A stretch of 64,000 nucleotides of DNA. It comes from Dryocola clanedunensis_A. GTDB lineage: Bacteria > Pseudomonadota > Gammaproteobacteria > Enterobacterales > Enterobacteriaceae. Where the stretch lies: the NCBI GenBank assembly GCA_038405435.1, contig JBBYHZ010000009.1; one strand, written 5' to 3'. Each line of letters starts with the position of its first letter. Position 1 is the stretch's first letter. Positions 15,054 through 24,154 of this stretch are shown here, in pieces. A program made the translations under genes and the position numbers. A model generated the notes under the pieces. It worked only from the letters and a program-made list of their open reading frames with translations, was not told where the DNA came from and made no database searches.

Positions 15054-17468
15054 TTAGATATCGATGTTCGCCGCTTTCAGGGCGTTTTCTTCGATGAACG
15101 CACGACGTGGTTCAACCGCATCACCCATCAGGGTGGTGAACAGCTGATCCGCAGCAATCGCGTCTTTTACAGTCACGCGCAGCATGCGGCGGCTTTCCGG
15201 GTCCATGGTGGTTTCCCACAGCTGGTCCGGGTTCATTTCGCCCAAGCCTTTGTAGCGCTGAATAGACAGGCCACGACGGGACTCTTTCACCAGCCATTCC
15301 AGAGCCTGTTCGAAGCTGGCAATCGGCTGACGACGCTCGCCACGCTCGATGAACGCGTCTTCTTCGATAAGGCCACGCAGCTTCTCGCCCAGCGCGCACA
15401 GACGACGGTATTCACCGCCGACCACGAATTCGTGCTCCAGCGGGTAGTCGGTATCGACGCCGTGGGTACGAACGCGAATAACCGGTTCGAAAATGCTCAG
15501 CTCGCGGTTTTCACGCACAATCGCGTTCCAGGTGCTGCCGTGCTGCTCTTTTTCGTTCAGCGTTTCCACCAGCACGTTAACCCAGTCGACCACTTTGTCT
15601 TCGTCAGTCAGATCGGCTTCGGCAAGCGTTGGGTGATAAACCAGATTGTTCAGCAGGTTGCGCGGATAGCGGCGCTCCATGCGGCCAATCATTTTCTGGG
15701 TGGCGTTAAACTCGGAAACCAGTTTCTCCAGCGCTTCACCTGCCAGAGCCGGTGCGCTGGCGTTGGCGTGCAGCGTTGCGCCGTCCAGAGCGATGGAAAT
15801 CTGGTACTGATCCATCGCCTCATCGTCTTTGATGTACTGCTCCTGCTTGCCTTTCTTCACTTTGTAAAGCGGCGGCTGGGCGATGTACACGTGGCCGCGC
15901 TCAACGATTTCAGGCATCTGACGGTAGAAGAAGGTCAGCAGCAGGGTACGGATGTGTGAACCATCGACGTCCGCATCCGTCATGATGATGATGCTGTGGT
16001 AGCGCAGCTTGTCCGGGTTGTATTCGTCACGGCCAATGCCGCAGCCCAGCGCGGTAATCAGCGTTGCCACTTCCTGAGAGGCCAGCATCTTGTCGAAGCG
16101 CGCTTTCTCAACGTTGAGGATTTTACCCTTCAGCGGCAGGATCGCCTGGTTCTTACGGTTACGCCCCTGTTTTGCAGAGCCGCCCGCAGAGTCCCCTTCC
16201 ACCAGGTACAGTTCGGAGTGGGCCGGGTCGCGTTCCTGACAGTCCGCCAGTTTGCCCGGCAGGCCTGCCAGGTCCAGCGCGCCTTTACGGCGGGTCATCT
16301 CACGTGCGCGACGGGCTGCTTCACGGGCGCGAGCCGCATCGATAATTTTGCCGACGACGATTTTCGCGTCCGACGGGTTTTCCAGCAGGTATTCAGCCAG
16401 CAGTTCGTTCATTTGCTGCTCAACCGCGGATTTCACCTCGGAGGAAACCAGTTTGTCTTTGGTCTGCGAGGAGAATTTAGGGTCCGGCACTTTTACGGAA
16501 ACGACGGCAATCAGGCCTTCACGGGCATCGTCACCGGTGGCGCTGACCTTCGCTTTCTTGCTGTAGCCTTCTTTATCCATGTACGCGTTCAGAGTACGCG
16601 TCATCGCCGCACGGAAACCTGCAAGGTGGGTACCACCGTCGCGCTGCGGGATGTTGTTGGTGAAGCAGTAGATGTTTTCCTGGAAACCGTCGTTCCACTG
16701 CAGCGCCACTTCCACGCCGATGCCGTCTTTTTCAGTGCTGAAATAGAACACGGTCGGGTGAATTGGCGTTTTGTTCTTGTTGAGGTACTCAACGAACGCG
16801 CGGATACCGCCTTCGTAATGGAAGTGATCTTCACGGCCATCGCGCTTGTCGATTAAGCGGATAGACACGCCGGAGTTGAGGAACGACAGTTCGCGCAGGC
16901 GCTTGGCCAGGATATCGTATTCAAACTCAATGACGTTGGTGAAGGTTTCGTGGCTCGGCCAGAAACGTACCTGAGTACCGGTTACGTCTGTGTCGCCGGT
17001 TACGGCTAACGGTGCCTGAGGCACGCCGTGCACGTAGGTTTGCTGGTGAGTTTTGCCTTCGCGGCGAATCAGCAGTTCCAGCTTCTGGGACAGGGCGTTA
17101 ACAACCGACACGCCCACACCGTGCAGACCACCGGAGACTTTATAGGAGTTGTCATCGAATTTACCGCCAGCGTGCAGGACGGTCATGATAACTTCCGCTG
17201 CGGACACGCCTTCTTCCGGGTGAATGCCCGTTGGAATGCCACGGCCATCATCCGTTACGGAGACGGAGTTATCGGCGTGGATGGTGACAACGATGTCTTT
17301 ACAGTGACCGGCGAGTGCTTCGTCGATTGCGTTATCCACGACCTCAAATACCATGTGGTGCAGACCGGTGCCGTCATCCGTATCGCCGATATACATGCCC
17401 GGGCGTTTACGTACCGCATCCAGCCCCTTAAGGACTTTGATACTGGAGGAGTCATAAGAATTCGACAT
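15054..17468 (-). CDS. gyrB: DNA gyrase subunit B
   Basis: An 804-residue type IIA topoisomerase ATPase subunit; with GyrA it introduces negative supercoils. It contains the GHKL ATPase (EVVDNAIDEALAG, DDGRGIPTG, GGLHGVGVSVVNAL), the transducer domain, and the TOPRIM domain (EGDSAGGSA, then MTDADVDGSHIRTLLL with acidic metal ligands), plus the ~170-residue insert typical of enterobacteria and a C-terminal QRYKGLGEMNP. The quinolone-relevant residues in EGDSAGG and GRNRKNQ (Asp426 and Lys447) are wild type. The ATG at 17468 follows a TTG that is not the start. Confidence 0.99.
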   Translation of the reverse strand: MSNSYDSSSIKVLKGLDAVRKRPGMYIGDTDDGTGLHHMVFEVVDNAIDEALAGHCKDIVVTIHADNSVSVTDDGRGIPTGIHPEEGVSAAEVIMTVLHAGGKFDDNSYKVSGGLHGVGVSVVNALSQKLELLIRREGKTHQQTYVHGVPQAPLAVTGDTDVTGTQVRFWPSHETFTNVIEFEYDILAKRLRELSFLNSGVSIRLIDKRDGREDHFHYEGGIRAFVEYLNKNKTPIHPTVFYFSTEKDGIGVEVALQWNDGFQENIYCFTNNIPQRDGGTHLAGFRAAMTRTLNAYMDKEGYSKKAKVSATGDDAREGLIAVVSVKVPDPKFSSQTKDKLVSSEVKSAVEQQMNELLAEYLLENPSDAKIVVGKIIDAARAREAARRAREMTRRKGALDLAGLPGKLADCQERDPAHSELYLVEGDSAGGSAKQGRNRKNQAILPLKGKILNVEKARFDKMLASQEVATLITALGCGIGRDEYNPDKLRYHSIIIMTDADVDGSHIRTLLLTFFYRQMPEIVERGHVYIAQPPLYKVKKGKQEQYIKDDEAMDQYQISIALDGATLHANASAPALAGEALEKLVSEFNATQKMIGRMERRYPRNLLNNLVYHPTLAEADLTDEDKVVDWVNVLVETLNEKEQHGSTWNAIVRENRELSIFEPVIRVRTHGVDTDYPLEHEFVVGGEYRRLCALGEKLRGLIEEDAFIERGERRQPIASFEQALEWLVKESRRGLSIQRYKGLGEMNPDQLWETTMDPESRRMLRVTVKDAIAADQLFTTLMGDAVEPRRAFIEENALKAANIDI

Positions 17469-17496
17469 CAACGTTTCTCGCTCAATTATTCTTGGG

Positions 17497-18570
17497 TTAA
17501 TCCGCTATTTTACCCTGATCCACGGCGAACATCTTTGAATTTTTGTCCGTCATATCCATCACGTGTTCTGCGCTTATCGCGCTGACAAAAACCTGTGATT
17601 CCGTGGCCTTCAGCCGGCTGGCTAATAGACCACGACGTGCATCATCTAGTTCAGAGGCAAAATCATCAATCAGATACAGGCATCGTTGCCCGTTCTGTCG
17701 GGTGAGAAACTCACCCTGCGCCAGTCTCAGGGCGCACATCAGTAGCTTAAGCTGACCGCGAGACAGAGTGTCCTCGACGGGCGCGCCATCGGCGCGAATT
17801 CGAAAATCAGCTTTGTGAGGGCCATGAGCGGTATAGGTCAGCTGGCGGTCGCGTTCGAAGCTGCGTTCCAGTACCTCACCGTAATCACTCTCTTTTTCCC
17901 AGCCGCGCTGGAAGGAGAAGCTCAGTGAAAACTCCGGCAAAAATTGCGCGCAGGTGTCTGCCATATCTTCTGCGATGGCGGCGCTGTATTCGGCGCGCCA
18001 GCGGCTGATCTGCTCGGCCAGCGGGATAAGTTCCATATCCCACGGGCGCAGCTGCGCATAGCGTGTCACCTGGCGAAGCGCGGCGTTGCGCTGCTTGAGC
18101 AGACGTTTAAGGTTGCTCCAGGCGACAAAAAAACCGGGTTCGTTATGGAAACATCCCCAGTCGAGGAAGGCTCTACGGTATTTGGGGCCGCCGTTGAGTA
18201 AAGTAAACCCTTCGGGGGTGATGAGCTGCATCGGCATTAACAGCGCCAGCTCCGCCACTTTGTGACCGTCGCTGCCGTCAATGCGCACTTTGCTGTCGCC
18301 CGCCCGGTCCTTCGTCAGGCCGACGGAGGTTTCCCTTTCGCCATCCTGCAACCTTCCGTGTAATACAAAAGCATCCTGTTCGTGGCGAATCACCCGCCCG
18401 GTTTGCAGACTGCGAAATGCGCGGCCGTGCCCAAGGGTATAAATCGCCTCAAGCACGCTGGTTTTACCGCTGCCGTTGGCGCCAACCAGAAAGTTGAAGC
18501 CGGGGCCTAAAGCCAGATCCGCGTTTTCTATGTTGCGAAAATCTTTAATTAACAGCCTGGTGAGGGACAT
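17497..18570 (-). CDS. recF: DNA replication and repair protein RecF
   Basis: A 357-residue SMC-like ATPase that loads RecA onto gapped DNA with RecO and RecR. The Walker A loop VGANGSGKTSVLEAI is near residue 30, the ABC signature-like TLSRGQLKLLMCALRLAQ is in the last third, and the Walker B YLIDDFASELD is followed by the D-loop. The ATG follows the dnaN stop directly (TAGATG), so translation is coupled. It shares the operon with dnaA, dnaN and gyrB. Confidence 0.99.
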   Translation of the reverse strand: MSLTRLLIKDFRNIENADLALGPGFNFLVGANGSGKTSVLEAIYTLGHGRAFRSLQTGRVIRHEQDAFVLHGRLQDGERETSVGLTKDRAGDSKVRIDGSDGHKVAELALLMPMQLITPEGFTLLNGGPKYRRAFLDWGCFHNEPGFFVAWSNLKRLLKQRNAALRQVTRYAQLRPWDMELIPLAEQISRWRAEYSAAIAEDMADTCAQFLPEFSLSFSFQRGWEKESDYGEVLERSFERDRQLTYTAHGPHKADFRIRADGAPVEDTLSRGQLKLLMCALRLAQGEFLTRQNGQRCLYLIDDFASELDDARRGLLASRLKATESQVFVSAISAEHVMDMTDKNSKMFAVDQGKIAD

Positions 18571-19671
18571 CTACAGTCTCATCGGCATCACAACATAGGC
18601 TGCCGCTTGTGAAGCAGCATCTTCAATCTGCACGCTGGAAACAGAGTCCGTCAGCAGGATGCGCACGTTCTCGCACTTCAGCGCGTTGAGCACATCCAGC
18701 ACGTAGCTGACATTAAAGCCAATTTCCAGATCGGTACCGTCGTAGGAGACATCCAGAATTTCTTCTGCTTCTTCCTGCTCTGGGTTGTTAGCGGTGATTT
18801 TGATCTGGTTCTGGCTGACATACAGGCGCACGCCGCGGAATTTCTCGTTAGAGAGAATCGCCGCGCGGGCAAAGGCCTGCTTCAGCAGGTCGCAACCTGC
18901 GTCCAGATGTTTATCCGGGTTCTTCGGCAATACGCGGCGATAATCCGGGAAACGGCCATCAACCAGCTTCGAAGTGAAGATAAAATCGCCGACGTGCGCG
19001 CGGATGTTATTGCTGCCAATCTGCACGCGCAGAGGCGTATCACCGCCGTCGAGCATACGCATCAGCTCAATCACGCCTTTACGAGGCACGATCACCGAAT
19101 GATTAGGCAAAGACTGGCCAACCGGCATGGAGCACACCGCCAGACGGTGTCCGTCCGTGGCAACCGTACGCAGCTCTTCCCCTTCGGTTTCAAACAGCAT
19201 GCCGTTGAGGTAGTAGCGAACGTCCTGATGGGCCATAGAGAACTGCGTGGCTTCAATCAGGCGCTTCATGGTCGCCTGCGGCAGCGTGAATTCTACTTCG
19301 CTCTGCCAGTCGTCCAGGTTAGGGAAATCTGCTGCTGGCAGAGTAGACAGCGAGAAGCGGCTGCGCCCGGAGCGAACCAGCATACGGTCCCCCTCGAGCT
19401 GCACGGCTATCTCCGCGCCTTCCGGCAGGCCGCGGCAAATATCAAAGAATTTGCGGGCCGGAACGGTGGTGGCTCCCGGCTCATGCGGCTGAACCAGCGC
19501 CACGCGCGCGACCATCTCCATTTCCAGATCGGTTCCGGTTAAGGAGAGCGCACCTTCCGCGACTTGCAACAGCAGGTTGCCGAGAATCGGTAACGTAGGA
19601 CGGCCACCAAGCGGGCCACTCACCTGTTGCAGCGGTTTTAATAAAGTTTCACGTTCAACGGTAAATTTCAT
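18571..19671 (-). CDS. dnaN: DNA polymerase III beta sliding clamp
   Basis: A 366-residue clamp of three repeated domains. The start MKFTVERETLLKPLQQVSGPLGGRPTLPILGN and the end YVVMPMRL (the C-terminal tail lining the client-binding pocket) are essentially those of E. coli. It tethers polymerases to DNA and drives Hda-dependent inactivation of DnaA. It follows dnaA by four bases; internal promoters for dnaN are known inside dnaA in E. coli. Confidence 0.99.
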   Translation of the reverse strand: MKFTVERETLLKPLQQVSGPLGGRPTLPILGNLLLQVAEGALSLTGTDLEMEMVARVALVQPHEPGATTVPARKFFDICRGLPEGAEIAVQLEGDRMLVRSGRSRFSLSTLPAADFPNLDDWQSEVEFTLPQATMKRLIEATQFSMAHQDVRYYLNGMLFETEGEELRTVATDGHRLAVCSMPVGQSLPNHSVIVPRKGVIELMRMLDGGDTPLRVQIGSNNIRAHVGDFIFTSKLVDGRFPDYRRVLPKNPDKHLDAGCDLLKQAFARAAILSNEKFRGVRLYVSQNQIKITANNPEQEEAEEILDVSYDGTDLEIGFNVSYVLDVLNALKCENVRILLTDSVSSVQIEDAASQAAAYVVMPMRL

Positions 19672-19675
19672 AGCG

Positions 19676-21061
19676 TCACGAAGATAATGTTCTGATTAGG
19701 TTAGAGAAATCTTCTTTGATATCGTGGCTTTCTTCACGCAGCTGCTCAATCTTACGGCAGGCGTGCAGCACGGTAGTATGGTCGCGACCGCCAAAAGCAT
19801 CGCCGATTTCCGGCAGGCTGTGGTTCGTCAGCTCTTTCGCCAGCGCCATCGCCATCTGACGCGGGCGGGCAACGGAGCGGGAACGACGTTTGGACAACAG
19901 GTCGGCAATCTTAATTTTATAGTACTCGGCCACCGTTTTCTGGATATTGTCGATGGTGACGAGCTTTTCCTGCAGCGCCAGCAGATCGCGCAGCGCTTCA
20001 CGCACGAAGTCGATGGTGATCGCCCGGCCGGTAAAGTTGGCGTTGGCAATGACGCGGTTCAGCGCCCCTTCCAGCTCACGCACGTTAGAGCGCAGGCGCT
20101 TGGCAATAAAGAAGGCCACTTCACCCGGCAGGCGAATGTCGTTCTCGTCCGCCTTTTTCATCAGGATCGCCACGCGAGTTTCTAACTCCGGCGGTTCGAT
20201 CGCAACGGTCAGGCCCCAGCCGAAGCGGGATTTCAGACGATCCTCAACGCCGTTGATCTCTTTTGGATAACGATCCGACGTCAGGATGATCTGCTGGTTG
20301 CCTTCGAGCAGCGCGTTGAACGTATGGAAGAACTCTTCCTGCGAGCGCTCTTTATTGGCAAAGAATTGAATGTCATCGATAAGCAGCGCGTCAACGGAGC
20401 GGTAGTAGCGTTTAAACTCTTCAATCGCATTGTTTTGCAGGGCTTTTACCATGTCCTGAACAAAGCGCTCGGAGTGCATATACACTACTTTGGCGTTTGG
20501 CTTACGGGCAATAATGCCGTTACCCACCGCGTGCAGCAGGTGCGTTTTACCTAAGCCCGTTCCGCCATAAAGGAAGAGAGGGTTATAGGCGCCGCCTGGG
20601 TTATCCGCCACCTGGCGTGCCGCAGCACGGGCCAGCTGGTTCGATTTACCTTCCACGAAGTTATCGAAGGTGTGCTTAACGTTGACGTTCGAGCGGTAGG
20701 ACTGCTCTGCGGGCGCCGGGAGGTTGTCCCAGCTTGGGCGCATGGGCGCTGCCGCGCGAGCGGTCTGAGCCGGGGCGGCCGTCGCCACGGCCTGTTGGTT
20801 CAGGGTCTGACTGACGGGTTTGCTGCCCACTTCGAAGCGCAGCAGTGGCGCGTCGTTGCCGCAGAAATCATTCAACAGTCCATTGATATTATTGAGGTAT
20901 TTATCCCTTACCCAATCAAGCACGAAACGGTTTGGCGCATAAAGGGCCAGCGTGTTATCGCTCAGTTCCGCCTGTAGGGGGCGTATCCACATACTGAATT
21001 CTGTGGCTGGTAACTCATCCTGCAATCGGGCAAGACACTGCTGCCAAAGCGAAAGTGACAC
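19676..21061 (-). CDS. dnaA: Chromosomal replication initiator DnaA
   Basis: A 461-residue AAA+ initiator. Domain I is MSLSLWQQCLARLQDELP; a variable alanine-rich linker (domain II, about residues 85-130) follows; domain III has Walker A GGTGLGKTHLLHA, Walker B ALLIDDIQF and the arginine finger in NVRELEGALNR. Domain IV has the DnaA-box signature FGGRDHTTVLHACRKI. I chose the GTG at 21061 (VSLSLWQ), as in E. coli, rather than the in-frame ATG at 21073. It binds the boxes in oriC, at its own promoter and upstream of mioC. Confidence 0.98.
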   Translation of the reverse strand: MSLSLWQQCLARLQDELPATEFSMWIRPLQAELSDNTLALYAPNRFVLDWVRDKYLNNINGLLNDFCGNDAPLLRFEVGSKPVSQTLNQQAVATAAPAQTARAAAPMRPSWDNLPAPAEQSYRSNVNVKHTFDNFVEGKSNQLARAAARQVADNPGGAYNPLFLYGGTGLGKTHLLHAVGNGIIARKPNAKVVYMHSERFVQDMVKALQNNAIEEFKRYYRSVDALLIDDIQFFANKERSQEEFFHTFNALLEGNQQIILTSDRYPKEINGVEDRLKSRFGWGLTVAIEPPELETRVAILMKKADENDIRLPGEVAFFIAKRLRSNVRELEGALNRVIANANFTGRAITIDFVREALRDLLALQEKLVTIDNIQKTVAEYYKIKIADLLSKRRSRSVARPRQMAMALAKELTNHSLPEIGDAFGGRDHTTVLHACRKIEQLREESHDIKEDFSNLIRTLSS

Positions 21062-21429
21062 GGCGGACTCCACTCGAACAAAGTCGATAAAAAGACGAAG
21101 ACTGAAAGTTTTACATTCATGATTGTTGACACACGCCGACTCTCCCCAATGGGATCCCGGTACGGGAAGCGTGCGAACCGCTATCTGCGGTTTACCCTGA
21201 TGTGGTCGATCTCTGGATCACGATCGGGACCGCGGATCATAGCCTAAAGTGCGGCAGAGATCTTCTGTTTCTCACAGTTTCTTCCCGATTTATCCACAGG
21301 GTAGTTTTGAGCCGCTTAAGTGTAATCGATCCTGGCGCGCCTGCTGCGACTTCCCCTCTCATATTGGAAAATTTAATGACGAATGCACAAAAATGAGTGA
21401 AGAGATCTAACGAAGATCCCCGAGGATCC

Positions 21430-21457
21430 TTGCGCTTTAATGGGGAGGCCGTATAAT
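21430..21457 (+). promoter_or_regulatory. Upstream rpmH promoter
   Basis: TTGCGC (21430-21435), a 16-base spacer and a perfect TATAAT (21452-21457), about 230 bases before rpmH and facing it. Confidence 0.65.
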
Positions 21458-21556
21458 TCCCCACCCGTCGCATTTCGTCACTGTGCTTGTCTTACAGATC
21501 CTGGTCGTTTTCAGGGTCGAAAGAGGAAGTCAGGCGCGGGAATTAAGGAAAGAGAA

Positions 21557-21585
21557 TTGACTCCGGAGTGTACAATTATTACAAT
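21557..21585 (+). promoter_or_regulatory. Proximal rpmH promoter
   Basis: TTGACT (21557-21562), a 17-base spacer and TACAAT (21580-21585), a near-consensus sigma-70 promoter about 100 bases upstream of rpmH. It would drive rpmH-rnpA and the genes beyond. Confidence 0.75.
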
Positions 21586-21687
21586 CCGGCCTCTTTAATC
21601 AGCCACACTGAGGCGTAAGTCACTGCAGTTTCTGCGGGGCGTTATGCTAACCCAGTGAAATTTATCCAAGTTTAGGTAGAAATCGCC

Positions 21688-21828
21688 ATGAAACGCACTT
21701 TTCAACCGTCCGTACTGAAGCGCAACCGTTCACACGGCTTCCGTGCTCGTATGGCTACTAAAAATGGTCGTCAGGTTCTGGCACGTCGTCGTGCTAAAGG
21801 CCGTTCTCGTCTGACCGTTTCTAAGTAA
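21688..21828 (+). CDS. rpmH: Ribosomal protein L34
   Basis: A 46-residue, very basic protein (MKRTFQPSVLKRNRSHGFRA, ending RRRAKGRSRLTVSK), the full length of bacterial L34 in the 50S subunit. It is too short for a long-ORF search but certain by sequence. It is the first gene of the rpmH-rnpA unit; AGGTAGAAATCGCC precedes the ATG. Confidence 0.99.
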   Translation: MKRTFQPSVLKRNRSHGFRARMATKNGRQVLARRRAKGRSRLTVSK

Positions 21829-21845
21829 TAAAAGCTAACCCCTGA

Positions 21846-22205
21846 GTGGTTAAGCTAGCTTTTCCCAGGGAGTTACGCTTGTTAACTCCCAATCATTTCA
21901 CGTTCGTCTTCCAGCAGCCGCAAAGAGCTGGCACGCCGCAAATCACCATCCTCGGCCGCCTGAATTCGCTGGGGCATCCCCGCATCGGTCTTACAGTCGC
22001 TAAAAAAAATGTCAAACGCGCGCATGAACGCAATCGGATTAAACGTCTGACGCGGGAAAGCTTTCGTTTACGTCAGCACGAATTGCCAGCAATGGACTTC
22101 GTGGTAGTGGCTAAGAAAGGTGTGGGTGACCTGGATAACCGGGCTTTATCGGAAGCATTGGAAAAGTTATGGCGCCGTCACTGTCGCCTGTCTCAAGGCT
22201 CCTGA
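21846..22205 (+). CDS. rnpA: Ribonuclease P protein component
   Basis: A 119-residue basic protein that binds the M1 RNA and helps position the 5' leader of pre-tRNA. It begins at a GTG (MVKLAFPRELRLLTP). The RNR motif is in AHERNRIKRLTRESFR and the central cleft strand is IGLTVAKKNV. The 3' end overlaps yidD by 37 bases in another frame, a conserved arrangement. Confidence 0.99.
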   Translation: MVKLAFPRELRLLTPNHFTFVFQQPQRAGTPQITILGRLNSLGHPRIGLTVAKKNVKRAHERNRIKRLTRESFRLRQHELPAMDFVVVAKKGVGDLDNRALSEALEKLWRRHCRLSQGS

Positions 22206-22426
22206 TAACCCTGATTCGGGGTTATCAGCGCTTCATCAGCCCGCTCCTTGGGCCGCATTGCCGTTTCAATCCCACCTGTTCTCACTACGGAATTGAGGCA
22301 TTGCGCAGGTTTGGGGTGCTAAAAGGCAGTTGGTTGACAGTGAAACGCGTATTAAAATGCCACCCTTTAAACCCCGGTGGAGACGATCCCGTCCCACCTG
22401 GACCAATTGATACCAGAGAACACTAA
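22169..22426 (+). CDS. yidD: Membrane protein insertion efficiency factor YidD
   Basis: An 85-residue protein with an amphipathic N-terminus (LITLIRGYQRFISPLLG) and the three conserved Cys in PHCRFNPTCSHY and LKCHPLNPGG. The YidD family is membrane-associated and assists YidC-dependent insertion. The start lies inside rnpA and the stop is two bases before yidC, so all three are co-expressed. Confidence 0.97.
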   Translation: MAPSLSPVSRLLITLIRGYQRFISPLLGPHCRFNPTCSHYGIEALRRFGVLKGSWLTVKRVLKCHPLNPGGDDPVPPGPIDTREH

Positions 22427-22428
22427 CG

Positions 22429-24078
22429 ATGGATTCGCAACGCAATCTCTTTCTCATCGCTTTGTTGTTCGTGTCTTTCATGATCTGGCAAGCCTGGGAG
22501 CAGGACCACGCTCCTCAGCCTCAGGCGCAGCAGACCACGCAGACTACGACCACCGCAACGGGTAGTGCCGCCGCAAGCCAGGGTGTGCCGGCCAGTGGCC
22601 AGGGAAAAATCATCACCGTTAAGACTGATGTCCTGGAACTCTCCATCAACACCCGCGGTGGTGATGTTGAACAGGCACAGCTGTTAACTTACCCGAAAGA
22701 GCTCAAATCTACCGAGCCGTTCCAGCTGCTGGAAACCACGCCAGAGTTTATTTATCAGGCACAAAGTGGTCTGACTGGTCGTGATGGCCCGGATAACCCG
22801 GCTAACGGTGCTCGTCCGCTGTATAACACGGATAAAGACACCTTCGTGATGGCTGATGGCCAGAACGAGCTGGTTATCCCGATGACCTATACCGACGCGG
22901 CAGGCAACGTCTTCACCAAGTCCTTCACCCTTAAGCGCGGCGAGTTCGCGGTTGGCGTGAACTACAACGTGAAAAACGCCGGTGAGAAGCCGCTTGAGAT
23001 TGCGACCTTCGGTCAGCTGAAGCAGTCCATCAATCTGCCGTCCCATCGCGATACCGGTAGCAGCAACTTTGCGCTGCACACCTTCCGCGGTGCCGCGTAC
23101 TCCACGCCTGACGAGAAATACGAAAAGTATAAATTCGATAAAATCTCTGACGGTGAGAACCTGAACGTCAACGCCAGCAACGGCTGGGTGGCGATGCTGC
23201 AGCAGTATTTTGCTACCGCATGGGTGCCGGGTAATCAGGGTACCAACAACTTCTATACCACCAAACTGAACAACGACGTGGCGGCGATTGGTTATAAATC
23301 CGCACCACAGCTGGTTCAGCCAGGCACAACCGCACAGCTGGGTAGCACGCTGTGGGTCGGCCCGGAAATTCAGGACAAGATGGCCGCGGTTGCGCCTCAC
23401 CTTGACCTGACGGTGGATTACGGCTGGCTGTGGTTCATCTCTCAGCCGCTGTTCAAACTGCTGAAGTTTATCCACAGCTTTATCGGTAACTGGGGCTTCT
23501 CCATTATCGTTATCACCTTTATCGTTCGTGGCATCATGTACCCGCTGACCAAAGCGCAGTACACCTCCATGGCGAAAATGCGCATGCTGCAGCCGAAGCT
23601 GGCCGCTATGCGTGAGCGTATTGGTGACGATAAGCAGCGCCAGAGTCAGGAAATGATGGCGCTGTACAAGGCAGAGAAGGTCAACCCGCTGGGTGGCTGT
23701 CTGCCGCTGGTTATCCAGATGCCAATCTTCCTGGCGCTGTACTACATGCTGATGGGTTCCGTTGAGCTGCGCCACGCGCCGTTCGCCCTGTGGATCCATG
23801 ACCTGTCGGCGCAGGACCCGTACTACATCCTGCCGATCCTGATGGGCCTGACGATGTTCTTCATTCAGAAGATGTCGCCAACTACAGTGACCGACCCGAT
23901 GCAGCAGAAGATCATGACCTTTATGCCGGTCATCTTCACGGTGTTCTTCCTGTGGTTCCCGTCCGGCCTGGTGCTGTACTATATCGTGAGTAACACGGTG
24001 ACCATCATTCAGCAGCAGCTGATCTATCGCGGTCTGGAAAAACGTGGCTTACACAGCCGCGACAAGAAAAAGACCTGA
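22429..24078 (+). CDS. yidC: Membrane protein insertase YidC
   Basis: A 549-residue inner-membrane insertase. An N-terminal signal anchor (NLFLIALLFVSFMIWQAW) is followed by a large periplasmic beta-supersandwich domain (about residues 60-340), then five core helices. The conserved hydrophilic-groove Arg lies in IIVITFIVRGIMYPLT and the C1 coiled hairpin in SMAKMRMLQPKLAAMRER. NPLGGCLPLVIQMPIFLALYYML is the most conserved core segment. It inserts proteins alone or with SecYEG, including F1Fo subunit c, whose gene lies about 20 kb away in this window. Confidence 0.99.
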   Translation: MDSQRNLFLIALLFVSFMIWQAWEQDHAPQPQAQQTTQTTTTATGSAAASQGVPASGQGKIITVKTDVLELSINTRGGDVEQAQLLTYPKELKSTEPFQLLETTPEFIYQAQSGLTGRDGPDNPANGARPLYNTDKDTFVMADGQNELVIPMTYTDAAGNVFTKSFTLKRGEFAVGVNYNVKNAGEKPLEIATFGQLKQSINLPSHRDTGSSNFALHTFRGAAYSTPDEKYEKYKFDKISDGENLNVNASNGWVAMLQQYFATAWVPGNQGTNNFYTTKLNNDVAAIGYKSAPQLVQPGTTAQLGSTLWVGPEIQDKMAAVAPHLDLTVDYGWLWFISQPLFKLLKFIHSFIGNWGFSIIVITFIVRGIMYPLTKAQYTSMAKMRMLQPKLAAMRERIGDDKQRQSQEMMALYKAEKVNPLGGCLPLVIQMPIFLALYYMLMGSVELRHAPFALWIHDLSAQDPYYILPILMGLTMFFIQKMSPTTVTDPMQQKIMTFMPVIFTVFFLWFPSGLVLYYIVSNTVTIIQQQLIYRGLEKRGLHSRDKKKT

Positions 24079-24103
24079 TAGCATTTAAGCTCAAGCACAC
24101 GGA

Positions 24104-24129
24104 AGGCGGTCAATTGACCGCCTTTTTTA
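24104..24129 (+). terminator. Terminator after yidC
   Basis: The stem GGCGGTCA/TGACCGCC (24105-24122) is followed by a T-run (24123-24128), 25 bases past the yidC stop and just before mnmE. Confidence 0.85.
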
Positions 24130-24154
24130 TTTGCTACCTAAAGACAGAGAAACT

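Larger units (their letters stand above)
21062..21687. promoter_or_regulatory. Divergent dnaA / rpmH control region
   Basis: A 626-base non-coding interval. It contains a perfect DnaA box TTATCCACA at 21290-21298, the expected autorepression site, and several GATC sites near dnaA (for example around 21210-21240), which would link dnaA transcription to Dam/SeqA control. On the rpmH side are two clear sigma-70 promoters, listed separately. No coding sequence is credible here. Confidence 0.8.

Noticed and set aside
16252..16566. Long open frames antisense to gyrB, dnaN, dnaA, mnmG, atpD and others
   Set aside because: Shadows of strongly conserved genes in GC-rich DNA. They have no ribosome sites and no family resemblance.
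21073..21073. ATG at 21073 as the dnaA start
   Set aside because: The four-residue extension is absent from characterised enterobacterial DnaA. The GTG at 21061 gives the conserved SLSLWQQ start.
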